Shown here piece after piece: positions 44,293 to 53,658 of a stretch of 64,000 bases of DNA; within the stretch, counting starts at the first letter, position 1; each line of letters begins with the position of its first letter. Below the pieces are notes generated by a model that saw only the letters and a program-made list of their open reading frames with translations, made no database searches and was not told where the DNA came from. Position numbers and translations under genes: made by a program. Source of the stretch: DASPWW01 sp963841715 (GTDB taxonomy: Bacteria; Actinomycetota; Thermoleophilia; Solirubrobacterales; 70-9); assembly GCA_963841715.1 (NCBI GenBank), contig CAWJDP010000003.1, forward strand, positions 248,001 to 312,000, in the 5' to 3' direction.

Positions 44293-44316
44293 CCGGGCTC
44301 GACGAGACGAGGGGTG

Positions 44317-45849
44317 CTAGCCGCCGTCGGCGAGGCGCAAGATCCCGCCGGCCACCGCTAGGTACGCGACGCCGCGATCCTGGTCCAGGGTGATCCCCGA
44401 GTAATTGTTGTTGAAGAGCGGACCCGAGCCGGCGAGCCGGCTCCACGCGGTCTTGCCGTTCTTGTACTTGATCGCAGTCCAGTACCAGCCCTGGGCGCCG
44501 CTCGGGTCCGGCGGGCGCGTGTAGGTGTAGATCAGCCCCGACTTGTCGGCGATCTTCGGGACCACCGTCGGCGCCCGGACGTCGTGGTTGGTCCACACCT
44601 TCTTGCAGCCCGTGCCGTTCTTGTTCACGTCGACGCGCGCGAACCCGGGCTCGGTGAGGGCGCCGGCGTTGGGACCGAGGGGGTCCTGGTAGCCGTAGTT
44701 GTTCTCGACCATCACCGAGCGCCCCGCGGTGATCAGGGAGTTCTCGGTCGCGCTCGCGCCCTTCTTGAACACGGGCACCTGGCAGACCTTGCGGTGCCGG
44801 TGCTTCTTCAACTTCTTTGCGTTTCGGTACACGACGACGTGCATGCGAGCGGCGTTGTCGGTGATCGCGACGTAGCCGCCCTTCATGATCGTCGGCGTCG
44901 TCCCCGATCCGGCGTCGATCTGACCGGGCTTGACGACGCCCGAGTTCTTGTACCGGGACTTCCAGACGACCTTCGGCGTCCCGTTCTTCGACGCCTTGAA
45001 CCTGTACATCCGCTTGTCGGAGACGATGTAGACGCCGTCCTTGCCGACCGCGAACGAGTTCTCGATCTCCTCGCCGAGCGTGATCATGTGGATCTCGCCC
45101 GTATCCGGATCCAGGGTGCCGACCTTGCCGTCCTTCTTCGACACGAACCAGATCCGCCCCGAGAAGTCGGGCAGCGCCGAGGTGATCCGCTCGGTCGAGG
45201 TGTCGAGCCCCTGGGTGAGGTCGTAGTCGTGCTGGAGGGTGAGGCTCGTGCCGTCCGCCGATTCCGCGAGCACATTGAGGTGGTCGGTCTTCGTCGCGGC
45301 CCAGATCCGGTTCTGCTTGTCGAGAAAGAAGTAGGCGCCGCCGGTCACGTTCTGGTACTCGGGGGTGTTGGGCGGATTGGGCGCCTGAGGCAGGTCGTAG
45401 GTGCCAAGCGTCGCGAGCGTCTCGGGGTCGAAGACACGTGCCTGCGGCCCCGCCGTCTGCGACGGGCACACACCCACGAGATGGCCGTTCGAGTCGAAGA
45501 CGAGCGATATGCACACGGAGACGTCGGCCCCGGCGGCGGAGCCCGCGACGGGCGAGCTACCGAGCGGCCCCTTGCCGAGATACTGATCGCTCATCCACGT
45601 GTCGTTGTGCACGTTGCTGTTCGGGTTCGGAGCCATGAACGGGTTCTCCGGCGCGTCGGTCACGCTCTTGACCTTGTGCGCCTTCTGGCCCGAGCCCTGA
45701 AACGCGGGCAGTGACGGGGCGGGCCCGCTCGAGGTGATCGGGGCCGCCGACGCCGACGCGGCGAAGCCGCATGCGGCCAGCGTCGTCGCTGCGAGCGCGG
45801 CGAGTCCGCGCACCCCTGCCCGTCCCCTGCCCCCGCCTGCGGACTTCAC
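44317..45849 (-). CDS. Exported beta-propeller-like protein, tandem paralogue B
   Basis: 510 aa from GTG 45849, one base after the stop of paralogue A. A signal peptide (GLAALAATTLAACGFAASASA) is followed by a mature domain rich in Gly, Asp and aromatic residues. Characteristic phrases: FMAPNPNSNVHNDTWMSDQY, ITSALPDFSGRIWFVSKKDG, IVSDKRMYRFK, ENSLITAGRSVMVENNYGYQDP and PPDPSGAQGWYWTAIKYKNGK. The repeated ...DG/xVY pattern fits a beta-propeller, but the family is not known to me. Closely related to the upstream gene. Confidence 0.75.
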   Translation of the reverse strand: MKSAGGGRGRAGVRGLAALAATTLAACGFAASASAAPITSSGPAPSLPAFQGSGQKAHKVKSVTDAPENPFMAPNPNSNVHNDTWMSDQYLGKGPLGSSPVAGSAAGADVSVCISLVFDSNGHLVGVCPSQTAGPQARVFDPETLATLGTYDLPQAPNPPNTPEYQNVTGGAYFFLDKQNRIWAATKTDHLNVLAESADGTSLTLQHDYDLTQGLDTSTERITSALPDFSGRIWFVSKKDGKVGTLDPDTGEIHMITLGEEIENSFAVGKDGVYIVSDKRMYRFKASKNGTPKVVWKSRYKNSGVVKPGQIDAGSGTTPTIMKGGYVAITDNAARMHVVVYRNAKKLKKHRHRKVCQVPVFKKGASATENSLITAGRSVMVENNYGYQDPLGPNAGALTEPGFARVDVNKNGTGCKKVWTNHDVRAPTVVPKIADKSGLIYTYTRPPDPSGAQGWYWTAIKYKNGKTAWSRLAGSGPLFNNNYSGITLDQDRGVAYLAVAGGILRLADGG

Positions 45850-45850
45850 G

Positions 45851-47338
45851 CTAGCTGCCGTCGCGCAGCTTGACGATTCCGCCGATCACGCCCAGGTACG
45901 CGGTGCCGTCGGGCCCGAGTGCGAGCCCGGCGTAGTTGTTGTTGAAGTTCAGGCCGGACCCCGCGTACTGGGTCCACGCGGTCTTGCCGTTCTTGTACTT
46001 GATCGCAGTCCAGTAGTAGCCCTGCGATCCGCTCGGATCCGGAGGCCGGGTGTAGGTGTATATGAGGCCGTTCTTGGCCGAGATCTTCGGGACCACGGTC
46101 GGCGCCCGGACGTCGTGGTTGGTCCACACCTTGCTGCAGCCCTTGCCGTTCTTGTTCACATCGACGCGCGCGAACCCCGGCTCGGTGACGGCACCGGTGT
46201 TGGGACCGAACGGGTCCTGGTAGCCGTAGTTGTTCTCGACCATCAGCGAGCGCCCGGTGGTGAGCAGCGTGTTCTCCGTCGCGCTCGCGCCCTTCTTGAA
46301 CACGGGCACCTGGCAGACCTTGCGGTGCTGGTGCTCTTTCAGCTTCTTCTTCGTCCGGTAGACGACGACGTGCATGCGGTTTGCGTTGTCGGTGATCGCG
46401 ACGTAGCCGCCCTTCATGATCGTCGGCGTCGTCCCCGACCCGGCGTCAACCTGGCTCGGCTTCACGATCCCCGAGTTCTTGTAGCCCGACTTCCAGACGA
46501 TCTTCGGCCTTCCGCTCTTCGTCGCCTTGAACCGGTACATGCGCTTGTTGGAGACGATGTAGACGCCGTCCTTGCCGACCGCGAACGAGTTCTCGATCTC
46601 CTCGTTGGTGGTGATCGTGTGGATCTCGCCGGTGTCGCGGTCGACCGTCCCGATCTTGCCGTCCTTCTTCGACACGAACCAGATCCGCCCCGAGAAGTCG
46701 GGCAGCGCCGAGGTGATGCGCTCTGTCGAGGTGTCGAGCGCACTCGTAAGGTCGTAGTCGTGATCCAGCGTCAGGCTGCTCCCGTCGGCCGACTCGGCGA
46801 GCACGAAGATGTGATCGGTCTTCGTCGGGATCACCATCCGGTCCTGGTTGTCGAGGTAGAAGTAGCCGCCGCCGGCGAAGTTCTGGTACGCGGGCGTGTT
46901 CGGCGGGTCGGGCGCCTGCGGAAGCGTGTAGTGGGCCAGCGTCGCGAGCGAGCTCGGGTCGATGATCCGCGCGTCGGGCGGGGTCAACGTCGACGGGCAC
47001 ACGGTCACGATCCGACCCTGCGAGTCGAACGCGAGCGACCCGCACAGCGACGGAGTCTTCGCCTCCGACGTCGCCTGCAGCGAGCCCAGCGGGCCCGAGC
47101 GCAGGTACTCATCCGTCATCCATGTGTCGTTGTGGATGTTGCTGTTCGGGTTCGGCGCCATGAACGGGTTCTGAGGCGCCTTCGTCCGAGGCTTGACCTT
47201 CTTCGCTCTTGGTGCCGATCCCTGGAACGCCGGCAGCGACGGGTCAGGCGCGGCCGAGACGATCGAGGCGGCGGACGCCGTCGTGGGCAGGGCCAGCGCG
47301 GCGGCTGCGGCGACTGTCAGTGTCCTGCTTATCGACAC
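45851..47338 (-). CDS. Exported beta-propeller-like protein, tandem paralogue A
   Basis: 495 aa from GTG 47338. Signal peptide TLTVAAAAALALPTTASAAS. Nearly every motif of paralogue B recurs in the same order (FMAPNPNSNIHNDTWMTDEY, ITSALPDFSGRIWFVSKKDG, NEEIENSFAVGKDGVYIVSN, MVENNYGYQDPFGPNTG), so the pair arose by tandem duplication and remains highly similar. Stop TAG and the next GTG are 1 bp apart, indicating cotranscription. Confidence 0.75.
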   Translation of the reverse strand: MSISRTLTVAAAAALALPTTASAASIVSAAPDPSLPAFQGSAPRAKKVKPRTKAPQNPFMAPNPNSNIHNDTWMTDEYLRSGPLGSLQATSEAKTPSLCGSLAFDSQGRIVTVCPSTLTPPDARIIDPSSLATLAHYTLPQAPDPPNTPAYQNFAGGGYFYLDNQDRMVIPTKTDHIFVLAESADGSSLTLDHDYDLTSALDTSTERITSALPDFSGRIWFVSKKDGKIGTVDRDTGEIHTITTNEEIENSFAVGKDGVYIVSNKRMYRFKATKSGRPKIVWKSGYKNSGIVKPSQVDAGSGTTPTIMKGGYVAITDNANRMHVVVYRTKKKLKEHQHRKVCQVPVFKKGASATENTLLTTGRSLMVENNYGYQDPFGPNTGAVTEPGFARVDVNKNGKGCSKVWTNHDVRAPTVVPKISAKNGLIYTYTRPPDPSGSQGYYWTAIKYKNGKTAWTQYAGSGLNFNNNYAGLALGPDGTAYLGVIGGIVKLRDGS

Positions 47339-47388
47339 GACGTACAACAGTATCCGGGATCGGCCCCGAATGCGCCGGTCGGGCGAGC

Positions 47389-47859
47389 TCAGCTGGGCTC
47401 CGCGTGACCGCCCGAGAGGCGATCGACTTCCACCCGCAACGCCCCGAGCTCGCTCGCGATCCGGTCCAGGCGCCCGGTGACGGGATCGTTCACGGACTCC
47501 TGACGCTCGGCCTGGGCGTGAGCGACGAAGACGCTCGTGATCACGCCGGTGATCACGGCGAACAGCGACAGGCCGCCGACCATCAGGACGACCCCGATCA
47601 GCATCCCCGCCGTCGAGTTCGGGACGACGTCGCCGTAGCCCACAGTCGTCACCGTCTCCGTCGCCCACCACATCCCGAGCCACACCGTGTCGAAGGAGCC
47701 AGGATCGACGAGCCGCTCGACGATCCCGAAGATGATGATGGCGACGATCCAGACGGACGCGATGATCGCCGCGGCGACCCGAGGGTGGAGCCCGTGGCGC
47801 TCGATCCGCCGCGCGATCAATCGCTCGCCCGCGCCGCGCGGTTCAGGCGCATCAGCCAT
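47389..47859 (-). CDS. Two-helix potassium channel family protein
   Basis: 156 aa from ATG 47859. Two membrane helices flank the pore with selectivity filter TETVTTVGYGDVVP. A C-terminal soluble coiled-coil-like tail (RLDRIASELGALRVEVDRL) may assist tetramer assembly. No RCK domain. Divergent from the DHA2 pump gene. Confidence 0.92.
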   Translation of the reverse strand: MADAPEPRGAGERLIARRIERHGLHPRVAAAIIASVWIVAIIIFGIVERLVDPGSFDTVWLGMWWATETVTTVGYGDVVPNSTAGMLIGVVLMVGGLSLFAVITGVITSVFVAHAQAERQESVNDPVTGRLDRIASELGALRVEVDRLSGGHAEPS

Positions 47860-47934
47860 ATGGCGGAATTCGCCCCCTCCAGCGTGGGTCCTGCCGCCGC
47901 CGGGCGCGAGACTCCGAGCGGATAGCATCGCCGC

Positions 47935-49554
47935 ATGGGCAAGTGGGGAGTGCTCGTCGTCCTCGGGGCCGCCCAGTTCCTGATGGTGCTCGACCAGGCC
48001 GTGATGAACGTCGCCATCTCCCAGCTGGTCGACGACTTCGACACCACCGTGACGACGATCCAGGCGGTGATCGCCCTCTACGCGCTCGTGATGGCGGGCC
48101 TGATGCTCACGGGCGGAAAGCTGGGCGACATCTGGGGCCGCCGGCGCGCGTTCGCGATCGGCAGTTGCGTGTACGGGCTCGGCTCCGCGCTGACCGCGGT
48201 GTCGTGGAGCGTGCCGACGCTGATGCTCGGGTGGTCGATCCTCGAGGGCATCGGCGCGGCCCTCGTGCTGCCGGCGCTGGTCGCCCTGACCGCCAGCGTC
48301 TACCACGGGCGCGATCGCGCTCTCGCCTATGGAGTGCTGGGAGGCGTCGCCGGGGCCGGGATCGCCGTGGGTCCGATTCTCGGCGGCTGGGCGACATCGG
48401 AGCTGAGCTGGCGGGTCGTGTTCGCCGGCGAGGTCGTCGTCGCGCTGGGCATCCTCCTGGGAACCCGGCTGATCCGCGAGCCCGCCACGGATCGCGACGC
48501 CCACAGCCTCGACTGGGTGGGCGGCGTGCTCTCGGCGCTCGGCCTCACCTTGCTCGTGCTCGGCGTCCTGCAGGCAAGCAACTGGGGCTGGCTCGCCCCG
48601 CACAACTCGCCGATCGAGCCGTTCGGCTTCTCGCTGACCCCGTTCGTGATCGCGGCCGGCGGGCTCGTCCTCGCCGCGTTTCGCGCCTGGGAACGCCGCC
48701 GGGAGGAGCGGGGTCTCGAACCCCTCGTCCACCTCGGGCTCCTCCGGATACCGTCGCTGCGCGGCGGGGCCTCGATGCTGCTCGCCCAGAACCTCGTCTT
48801 GATGGGGATCTTCTTCACGATCCCGCTCTTTCTCCAGATCGTCCAGGGGCTCGACGCGCTCGACACCGGGATACGCATGCTGCCGGCGTCCGTCGGGCTG
48901 TTCGTCGCGGCACTGGCCGGCTCCGCCCTGGCGTCGCGCTTCGCGGCCCGAACGCTCGTCCGTGCCGGGCTCGTGGTCGTGTTCGCCGCCACGCTGATGC
49001 TGCTCGCGACGATCAAGCCGAGCCTCGACAGCGGGCCGTTCCTGGCGGCGATGGGATTGCTCGGCGTGGGGATGGGCCTTATCGTCTCGCAGCTCGGAAA
49101 CGTGGTCCAGTCATCGGTGGGGGCCGAGGATCGAAGCGAGGCGGGCGGAATCCAGTACACCTCGCAGCAGCTCGGCTCCTCGCTCGGCACCGCGTTGCTG
49201 GGCGCGGTCGTGATCACCGGGCTGATCGCCGCGTTCACCGCGAACGTGACCGACGATCCCCGGGTCGCCCCCGAGGTCAAACGGCAGCTCGAGACGAAGC
49301 TCAGCGCCGGCGCTAGCTTCGTCGAGTCGTCCCAGGTCAGGGTCGGCGCCGAGCGGGCCGGGCTCGACCAGAAGACCGTGAACGCCCTCGTCGAGAGCTA
49401 CGAGGACGCCCAGCTCAAGGCGCTGAAGACGGCGTTCCTGTTCGCGGCCTTCCTCGTCCTGGCCTCGTTCTGGCCCACCCGCCGGCTGCCAACCCGCCGC
49501 TTCGACCAGCTCGCGGCCGCCGGCCCGCCCGACGCGCAGCCCGCCCCGACCTGA
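47935..49554 (+). CDS. DHA2-family MFS drug transporter
   Basis: 539 aa with about 14 helices. N-terminal LGAAQFLMVLDQAVMNVAISQLVDDF and motif A region GGKLGDIWGRRRAFAIG; motif C-like GVAGAGIAVGPILGG indicates an antiporter. A long extracytoplasmic loop lies before the last helix. No dedicated regulator is adjacent. Confidence 0.93.
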   Translation: MGKWGVLVVLGAAQFLMVLDQAVMNVAISQLVDDFDTTVTTIQAVIALYALVMAGLMLTGGKLGDIWGRRRAFAIGSCVYGLGSALTAVSWSVPTLMLGWSILEGIGAALVLPALVALTASVYHGRDRALAYGVLGGVAGAGIAVGPILGGWATSELSWRVVFAGEVVVALGILLGTRLIREPATDRDAHSLDWVGGVLSALGLTLLVLGVLQASNWGWLAPHNSPIEPFGFSLTPFVIAAGGLVLAAFRAWERRREERGLEPLVHLGLLRIPSLRGGASMLLAQNLVLMGIFFTIPLFLQIVQGLDALDTGIRMLPASVGLFVAALAGSALASRFAARTLVRAGLVVVFAATLMLLATIKPSLDSGPFLAAMGLLGVGMGLIVSQLGNVVQSSVGAEDRSEAGGIQYTSQQLGSSLGTALLGAVVITGLIAAFTANVTDDPRVAPEVKRQLETKLSAGASFVESSQVRVGAERAGLDQKTVNALVESYEDAQLKALKTAFLFAAFLVLASFWPTRRLPTRRFDQLAAAGPPDAQPAPT

Positions 49555-49691
49555 CGCTTCGGAGAGATCGTGAGCGTGCAGCCGCGGCCGCTACCCGCCC
49601 CGCGGCGGTCCGCTGCGACCGCGAGCCGCCGCAGTTCGACCTCGCCCGCGCGGCCTGCGGCGCTGAGCGGGGAGTAGGCCGACGACTCAGC

Positions 49692-49737
49692 CCCGGCGAG
49701 ACCCTGACGTCAAGAGGCGTCGAATGGTCTCGCCGGG
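49692..49737. terminator. Long bidirectional hairpin
   Basis: CCCGGCGAGACC (49692-49703) pairs perfectly with GGTCTCGCCGGG (49726-49737); within the loop GACG and CGTC can pair further. It sits between the plus-strand pump and the minus-strand small protein genes and suits termination from both sides. Confidence 0.6.
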
Positions 49738-49750
49738 ACCGCGACCCAGC

Positions 49751-49924
49751 TCAGTGAACGGAGATGTCGATCCCGAGGATGACCAGCGGCCACAGCAGCA
49801 CCTCGAAGATCATCGACACGATCGCATCGAGGCTCCCGAGGTGATCGAAGTAATGGTGCTTCGCTGCAACGATGACGCCGATCACCAGGTAAAGCACCCA
49901 GATCAGGCTGCGCAGGTTGCGCAT
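49751..49924 (-). CDS. 57-aa two-helix membrane protein
   Basis: MRNLRSLIWVLYLVIGVIVA is followed by KHHYFDHLGSLDAIVSM and IFEVLLWPLVILGIDISVH. ATG 49924 is preceded by an AAGGAGGG ribosome binding site, strong support for translation. Small proteins of this look occur in related actinobacteria; function unknown. Confidence 0.72.
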   Translation of the reverse strand: MRNLRSLIWVLYLVIGVIVAAKHHYFDHLGSLDAIVSMIFEVLLWPLVILGIDISVH

Positions 49925-50009
49925 TTGTGTCGGCCCTCCTTCTTTGGCGACCAGCCAGCCTTGGGATTGCGCGGTGCTCGCGGCCGCCGGTTCAGACGGT
50001 TGCTGCCGG

Positions 50010-50138
50010 CTACAGCGTTCTCAGCCGCGGCCAGATCAAGATCACCAGCCCGACCAGGATGCACACGATCCCGAGCGGATAATTGACGAGGACGGCGAGG
50101 ATGATCCCGATGATGATGAGCAACAGTGATAGTTCCAT
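50010..50138 (-). CDS. 42-aa hydrophobic membrane peptide
   Basis: MELSLLLIIIGIILAVLVNY continues PLGIVCILVGLVILIWPRLRTL: two short helices with a Tyr-Pro turn and a basic end. The ribosome binding site is weak (GACGGGG), so support rests on composition and on its place beside the 57-aa protein. Confidence 0.5.
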   Translation of the reverse strand: MELSLLLIIIGIILAVLVNYPLGIVCILVGLVILIWPRLRTL

Positions 50139-50209
50139 GCCCCGTCGGCTACCCGACTGGGGGGCGCGCAAACCCGGGGCGAGCCGCGAATGGACAAACG
50201 ACTGAGCGC

Positions 50210-50638
50210 TCAGGGACCCTCTTGCCTGCTGTCCGCGATAGCGAACTGGACCGCGAGCACGACGAGGTACACGCAAGTGACCAGGAACCCCACGAGCGGC
50301 CACGCGAGCGCGCCGTGAACGAGCGCCGCGACGGCCGCGGCGACGCCGATCGCCAGCCCGACGGAGGGAAGGTGGAAGCCGCCCCACAGCCGCACCGTTC
50401 CTTCGGTTGCCGGGCGAAGGACTCCCCGCGGGCCGCCGTGCGCGAGGGTCCCGACGAGAGCGAAGCCGAGCACCGCCCCGGCGAGGAAGAGCAGCGCATC
50501 GAGCGCGGTCGGGATCCCGCGCGCGTGGGTGACGACCGCCCCGGAGGTCCAGATCGTGAGCGTGTAGCCATACGGACCGGCGGCGGTCGCAACGACGGCC
50601 TGGAGGTGGGCCCGGTATCCGCGCGGCCGAAGCATCAT
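50210..50638 (-). CDS. Four-helix membrane protein in TetR-MBL-MFS operon
   Basis: 142 aa from ATG 50638 (ATGA overlap with the MFS gene). Helices include TALDALLFLAGAVLGFALVGTL, LPSVGLAIGVAAAVAALVHG and WPLVGFLVTCVYLVVLAVQFAI. Family not recognised. The overlap indicates cotranscription with the pump, so it may be an accessory. Confidence 0.7.
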   Translation of the reverse strand: MMLRPRGYRAHLQAVVATAAGPYGYTLTIWTSGAVVTHARGIPTALDALLFLAGAVLGFALVGTLAHGGPRGVLRPATEGTVRLWGGFHLPSVGLAIGVAAAVAALVHGALAWPLVGFLVTCVYLVVLAVQFAIADSRQEGP

Positions 50639-52371
50639 CCCGGCTCGAACTCGATTCCCTCGCGCTCGGCGTCGAGCCGCGCCGCCCGCCGCTCGCTCTC
50701 GACGTAGCGGCCGCCGCGCGACCACGACGCGAGCGCAGCGACGAGGCAGGCGATGAGCGCGAATCCGAACGCCTTCTGGAGCCCGGAGTCGAACGGCCCC
50801 GAGATCAGATGCGGGAAGAAACTGCGTCCGCTGAGCGCCGCCACCTGGGCGTGCGTGAGGTGGTGGAGCGCGTGCGCCCCGAGCAGGTGGTGGACCGGGT
50901 TGTAGCCGAGGAAGGCGGCGAACAGGACGGAGATCGGGGGCGAGTGAGCGACGCGCGCGGCGACGTGCGGCGCGACGCCATGCGCCTCGAGCCCGCTCGA
51001 CAGCGCCCCGGGCAGCGTCGTGGAGAGCCCGAGGACCATCAGCGTGAAGAAGATCCCGATCGACAGCACCGCGGCGGAGTTCTGGAACGTCTGGTTCATC
51101 CCCCCGCCCGCGCCGCGGGCCTCGGGCGGGAGGCTGTTCATCACCCCGGCGCGGTTCGGCGACGCGAAGATCCCCATCCCGATCCCGTTCAGGAGCAGGA
51201 TCGCGGCGAACGCCGGGTAGGGGAAGTTGACGGGCAGCAGCATCAGGAGCACGAAGCTTCCCGCCGCGATCACCATCCCGCCGGTCGCGAACGGCCGCGC
51301 GCCGTAGCGGTCGGAGAGGTGGCCGGACACGGGCCCCGCGAGCAGGATCCCGAACGTCAGCGGGAGCATGTAGACCCCCGCCCACAGCGGGGTGTCGGAG
51401 AAGCTGTAGCCATGCTGCGGGAGCCAGATCCCCTGCAGCCAGATGATCAGCATGAACATCAGTCCGCCCCTCGCGACCGCCGAGAGGAAGCTGGAGAGCG
51501 TCCCGAAGCTGAAGGCGCGGATCCGGAACAGGGGCAGCCGGAACATCGGGTCCGGCACGCGCGTCTCGACGTATGCGAACACGCCCAGCAGCGCCACGCC
51601 CGACGCGAGGAGGATCAGCACCAGCGGGCTCTCCCATCCCGTCGGGCTCCCGCCGTAGGGCTGGATCCCGTGCGTCACCCCGACCATGATCAGAATCAGG
51701 CCGAGCGCGAACGCGACGTTGCCGAGCCAGTCGATCGGCTCGCGGCTCGGCCTGCTTCGCTCCTCCAGCTTGAGGTACGCCCACACGGTCCCGAACAGGC
51801 CGAGCGGGACCGAGACGAGGAACACGAGCCGCCACGAGATCGGCGCCAGGAGGCCGCCGAGCACGAGCCCTATGAACTGGCCGCTGACCGCGACCATCGT
51901 GTTGATCCCAAGCGCGAGCCCGCGCTGGTCGGCGGGGAACACGTCGGTGAGGATCGCGGCCGAGTTGCCGATCAGGAACGCCGAGCCGATCCCCTGCACG
52001 ACCCGGAACGCGATCAGCCACACCGCGCCCGGCGGACCGGTCAGCCAGTCGATCGCGAGCAGCAGCGACGCGGCCGTGTAGATGACGAAGCCGAGGTTGT
52101 ACATCCGCACGCGGCCGAAGATGTCGCCGAGCCGGCCGACGCTGACGACGAGCGCGCTCGTAACGACGAGAAAGCCGAGGATCATCCACAGCAGGTAGAA
52201 GCTGTTCTCGGGCTTCAGCGGATCGAGGTGGATGCCGCGGAAGATCGCCGGCATCGCGATCAGCGTGATCGAGATGTCGATCGTCGCCAGCAGGACGCCG
52301 AGCGTCGTGTTCGACAGGGCGATCCACTTGTAGCGGTCGCCGCGGGGGTCGTCCGTGGGCGCGGCCGCCAC
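50635..52371 (-). CDS. DHA2-family MFS transporter
   Basis: 578 aa from GTG 52371, sharing one base with the MBL stop. About 14 helices, starting NTTLGVLLATIDISITLIAMPAIF, with GRLGDIFGRVRMYNLGFVIYT as motif A region. An extracytoplasmic His-rich segment near the C-terminus (NPVHHLLGAHALHHLTHAQ) is unusual and may bind metal. Third gene of an operon led by a TetR regulator. Confidence 0.92.
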   Translation of the reverse strand: MAAAPTDDPRGDRYKWIALSNTTLGVLLATIDISITLIAMPAIFRGIHLDPLKPENSFYLLWMILGFLVVTSALVVSVGRLGDIFGRVRMYNLGFVIYTAASLLLAIDWLTGPPGAVWLIAFRVVQGIGSAFLIGNSAAILTDVFPADQRGLALGINTMVAVSGQFIGLVLGGLLAPISWRLVFLVSVPLGLFGTVWAYLKLEERSRPSREPIDWLGNVAFALGLILIMVGVTHGIQPYGGSPTGWESPLVLILLASGVALLGVFAYVETRVPDPMFRLPLFRIRAFSFGTLSSFLSAVARGGLMFMLIIWLQGIWLPQHGYSFSDTPLWAGVYMLPLTFGILLAGPVSGHLSDRYGARPFATGGMVIAAGSFVLLMLLPVNFPYPAFAAILLLNGIGMGIFASPNRAGVMNSLPPEARGAGGGMNQTFQNSAAVLSIGIFFTLMVLGLSTTLPGALSSGLEAHGVAPHVAARVAHSPPISVLFAAFLGYNPVHHLLGAHALHHLTHAQVAALSGRSFFPHLISGPFDSGLQKAFGFALIACLVAALASWSRGGRYVESERRAARLDAEREGIEFEPG

Positions 52372-53057
52372 TACGTGTTGCCCGGCGCGGACGGGACGAC
52401 GACGACGGGGCCGTCCGCCTTCGAAAGTCCGCCGGTATCGAACGCCGGCTCTCTCAGCCGCACGACCCGCTCGTCGGGGAACGCGGCGAGAAACTCGTCC
52501 GCGGGCTCGAGGAAGTCGATCGCGTCGGTTCGGTAGTGCATCGGGACGACCCAGCGCGGGCCGATCCGCTCGACGATCCGCGCCGCGCGCTCGCCGCCGA
52601 TCGTCGGCCCGCCGCCAACGGGGACGAACAGCAGGTCGACCTCGCCGACCGCGCGCGCCTGGGCCTCGCGCAGCTCCGCCTGCCCGAAGTCGCCGAAGTG
52701 ACACACGCGGATACCGCCGAGGGTGAAGACGAAGATCGTGTTCGGTCCCCGAGCCGAGCCCGCCTCATCATCGTGCTCGGAGACGATCGCCTTCACCTCG
52801 CCGAGCTTGGATTCGAGTCCACCGGCGGTCGAGCGCAGGACCTCGGGGTCGCCCTCGACCGCGTCGACCCCGTTGTGGTCGACGTGCTCGTGGGTGACGA
52901 GCACGAGATCGGCCGAGACCCCGGAGATCGGCGGGTAGTCGAAGCGCATCCCACGCTCGTCCGCGAGTGCGCTCATGTCATTGAAGGGGTCGACGAGGAC
53001 CGACTGCGAGCCGTCGTCGAGGCGGAACGCCGACTGGCCCAACCACTCGACCCTCAC
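52371..53057 (-). CDS. MBL-fold metal-dependent hydrolase
   Basis: 228 aa from GTG 53057 (GTGA overlap with TetR). N-terminus EWLGQSAFRLDDGSQSVLVDPFND, metal motif VTHEHVDHNGVD, CHFGDFGQAEL and late PMHYRTD. UlaG-like hydrolase. Being cotranscribed with a regulator and pump suggests a role in processing the effluxed compound (inference). Confidence 0.9.
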   Translation of the reverse strand: MRVEWLGQSAFRLDDGSQSVLVDPFNDMSALADERGMRFDYPPISGVSADLVLVTHEHVDHNGVDAVEGDPEVLRSTAGGLESKLGEVKAIVSEHDDEAGSARGPNTIFVFTLGGIRVCHFGDFGQAELREAQARAVGEVDLLFVPVGGGPTIGGERAARIVERIGPRWVVPMHYRTDAIDFLEPADEFLAAFPDERVVRLREPAFDTGGLSKADGPVVVVPSAPGNT

Positions 53058-53635
53058 GCGGCCTCCCCCAGCAGCCCCGGCATCACCAGCTCGAGCATCC
53101 GTCGGCGCGCGCCCGGCTCGAGATCGTCGGCCGCGCGCGCGGCGGCGAACACGAGCCGCAGGTCGGTGACCGTCGCGTCCTCGCGGACGGCGCCGGCGTT
53201 GCGGGCGCGGTCGAGCAGCTCCTGCCACGCGAGGTGGACCTCGGCCCGGGCGGCCTGCACCTCGCGCCGGTCACCAGTCGCGGCGAGAGCCGCCTTGACC
53301 AGCCGGCTAGCCGCCTGGCGCGCGACGGTCCGGTCGATCTCGCGCTCGAGCGCGGCGCCCGGATCCTCGCCCTCGCGCGCGGCCTTGATCTGCGCCCGCA
53401 GCGCGTACATCTGCTCGACGACGATCGCCGCGATCAGGTCCTGCTTCGAGGCGAAGACCCGGTAGAGGCTGCCGACCCCGATCCCCGCCGCCCCGGCGAC
53501 GCGCGGCATCGGCGCTTCGAGGCCCTCATCCGTGAACACCTCGGTCGCGACCTCGAGCAGGCGCTTGCGCTTCGCCTCGGGCCCGAGCGCGCTCCAAGAC
53601 CTGGGCCTCGCCGCTGTTCGAGCCGGAACCATCAT
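53054..53635 (-). CDS. TetR/AcrR family regulator of the MBL-MFS operon
   Basis: 193 aa. HTH domain KRLLEVATEVFTDEGLEAPMPRVAGAAGIGVGSLYRVFASKQDLIAAI. First gene of a minus-strand operon with the MBL hydrolase, MFS pump and a small membrane protein, so it probably represses its own operon. The palindrome at 53659-53672 lies 24 bp upstream of its start. MMVPAR has two adjacent Met starts. Confidence 0.93.
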   Translation of the reverse strand: MMVPARTAARPRSWSALGPEAKRKRLLEVATEVFTDEGLEAPMPRVAGAAGIGVGSLYRVFASKQDLIAAIVVEQMYALRAQIKAAREGEDPGAALEREIDRTVARQAASRLVKAALAATGDRREVQAARAEVHLAWQELLDRARNAGAVREDATVTDLRLVFAAARAADDLEPGARRRMLELVMPGLLGEAA

Positions 53636-53658
53636 TCCGGCATTTTAGCGCCCTTTGC

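Noticed and set aside
50809..52536. 575-codon open frame on the plus strand
   Set aside because: Antisense to the DHA2 pump, rich in Arg, Glu and Gln with no domain; a shadow of third-position GC bias.
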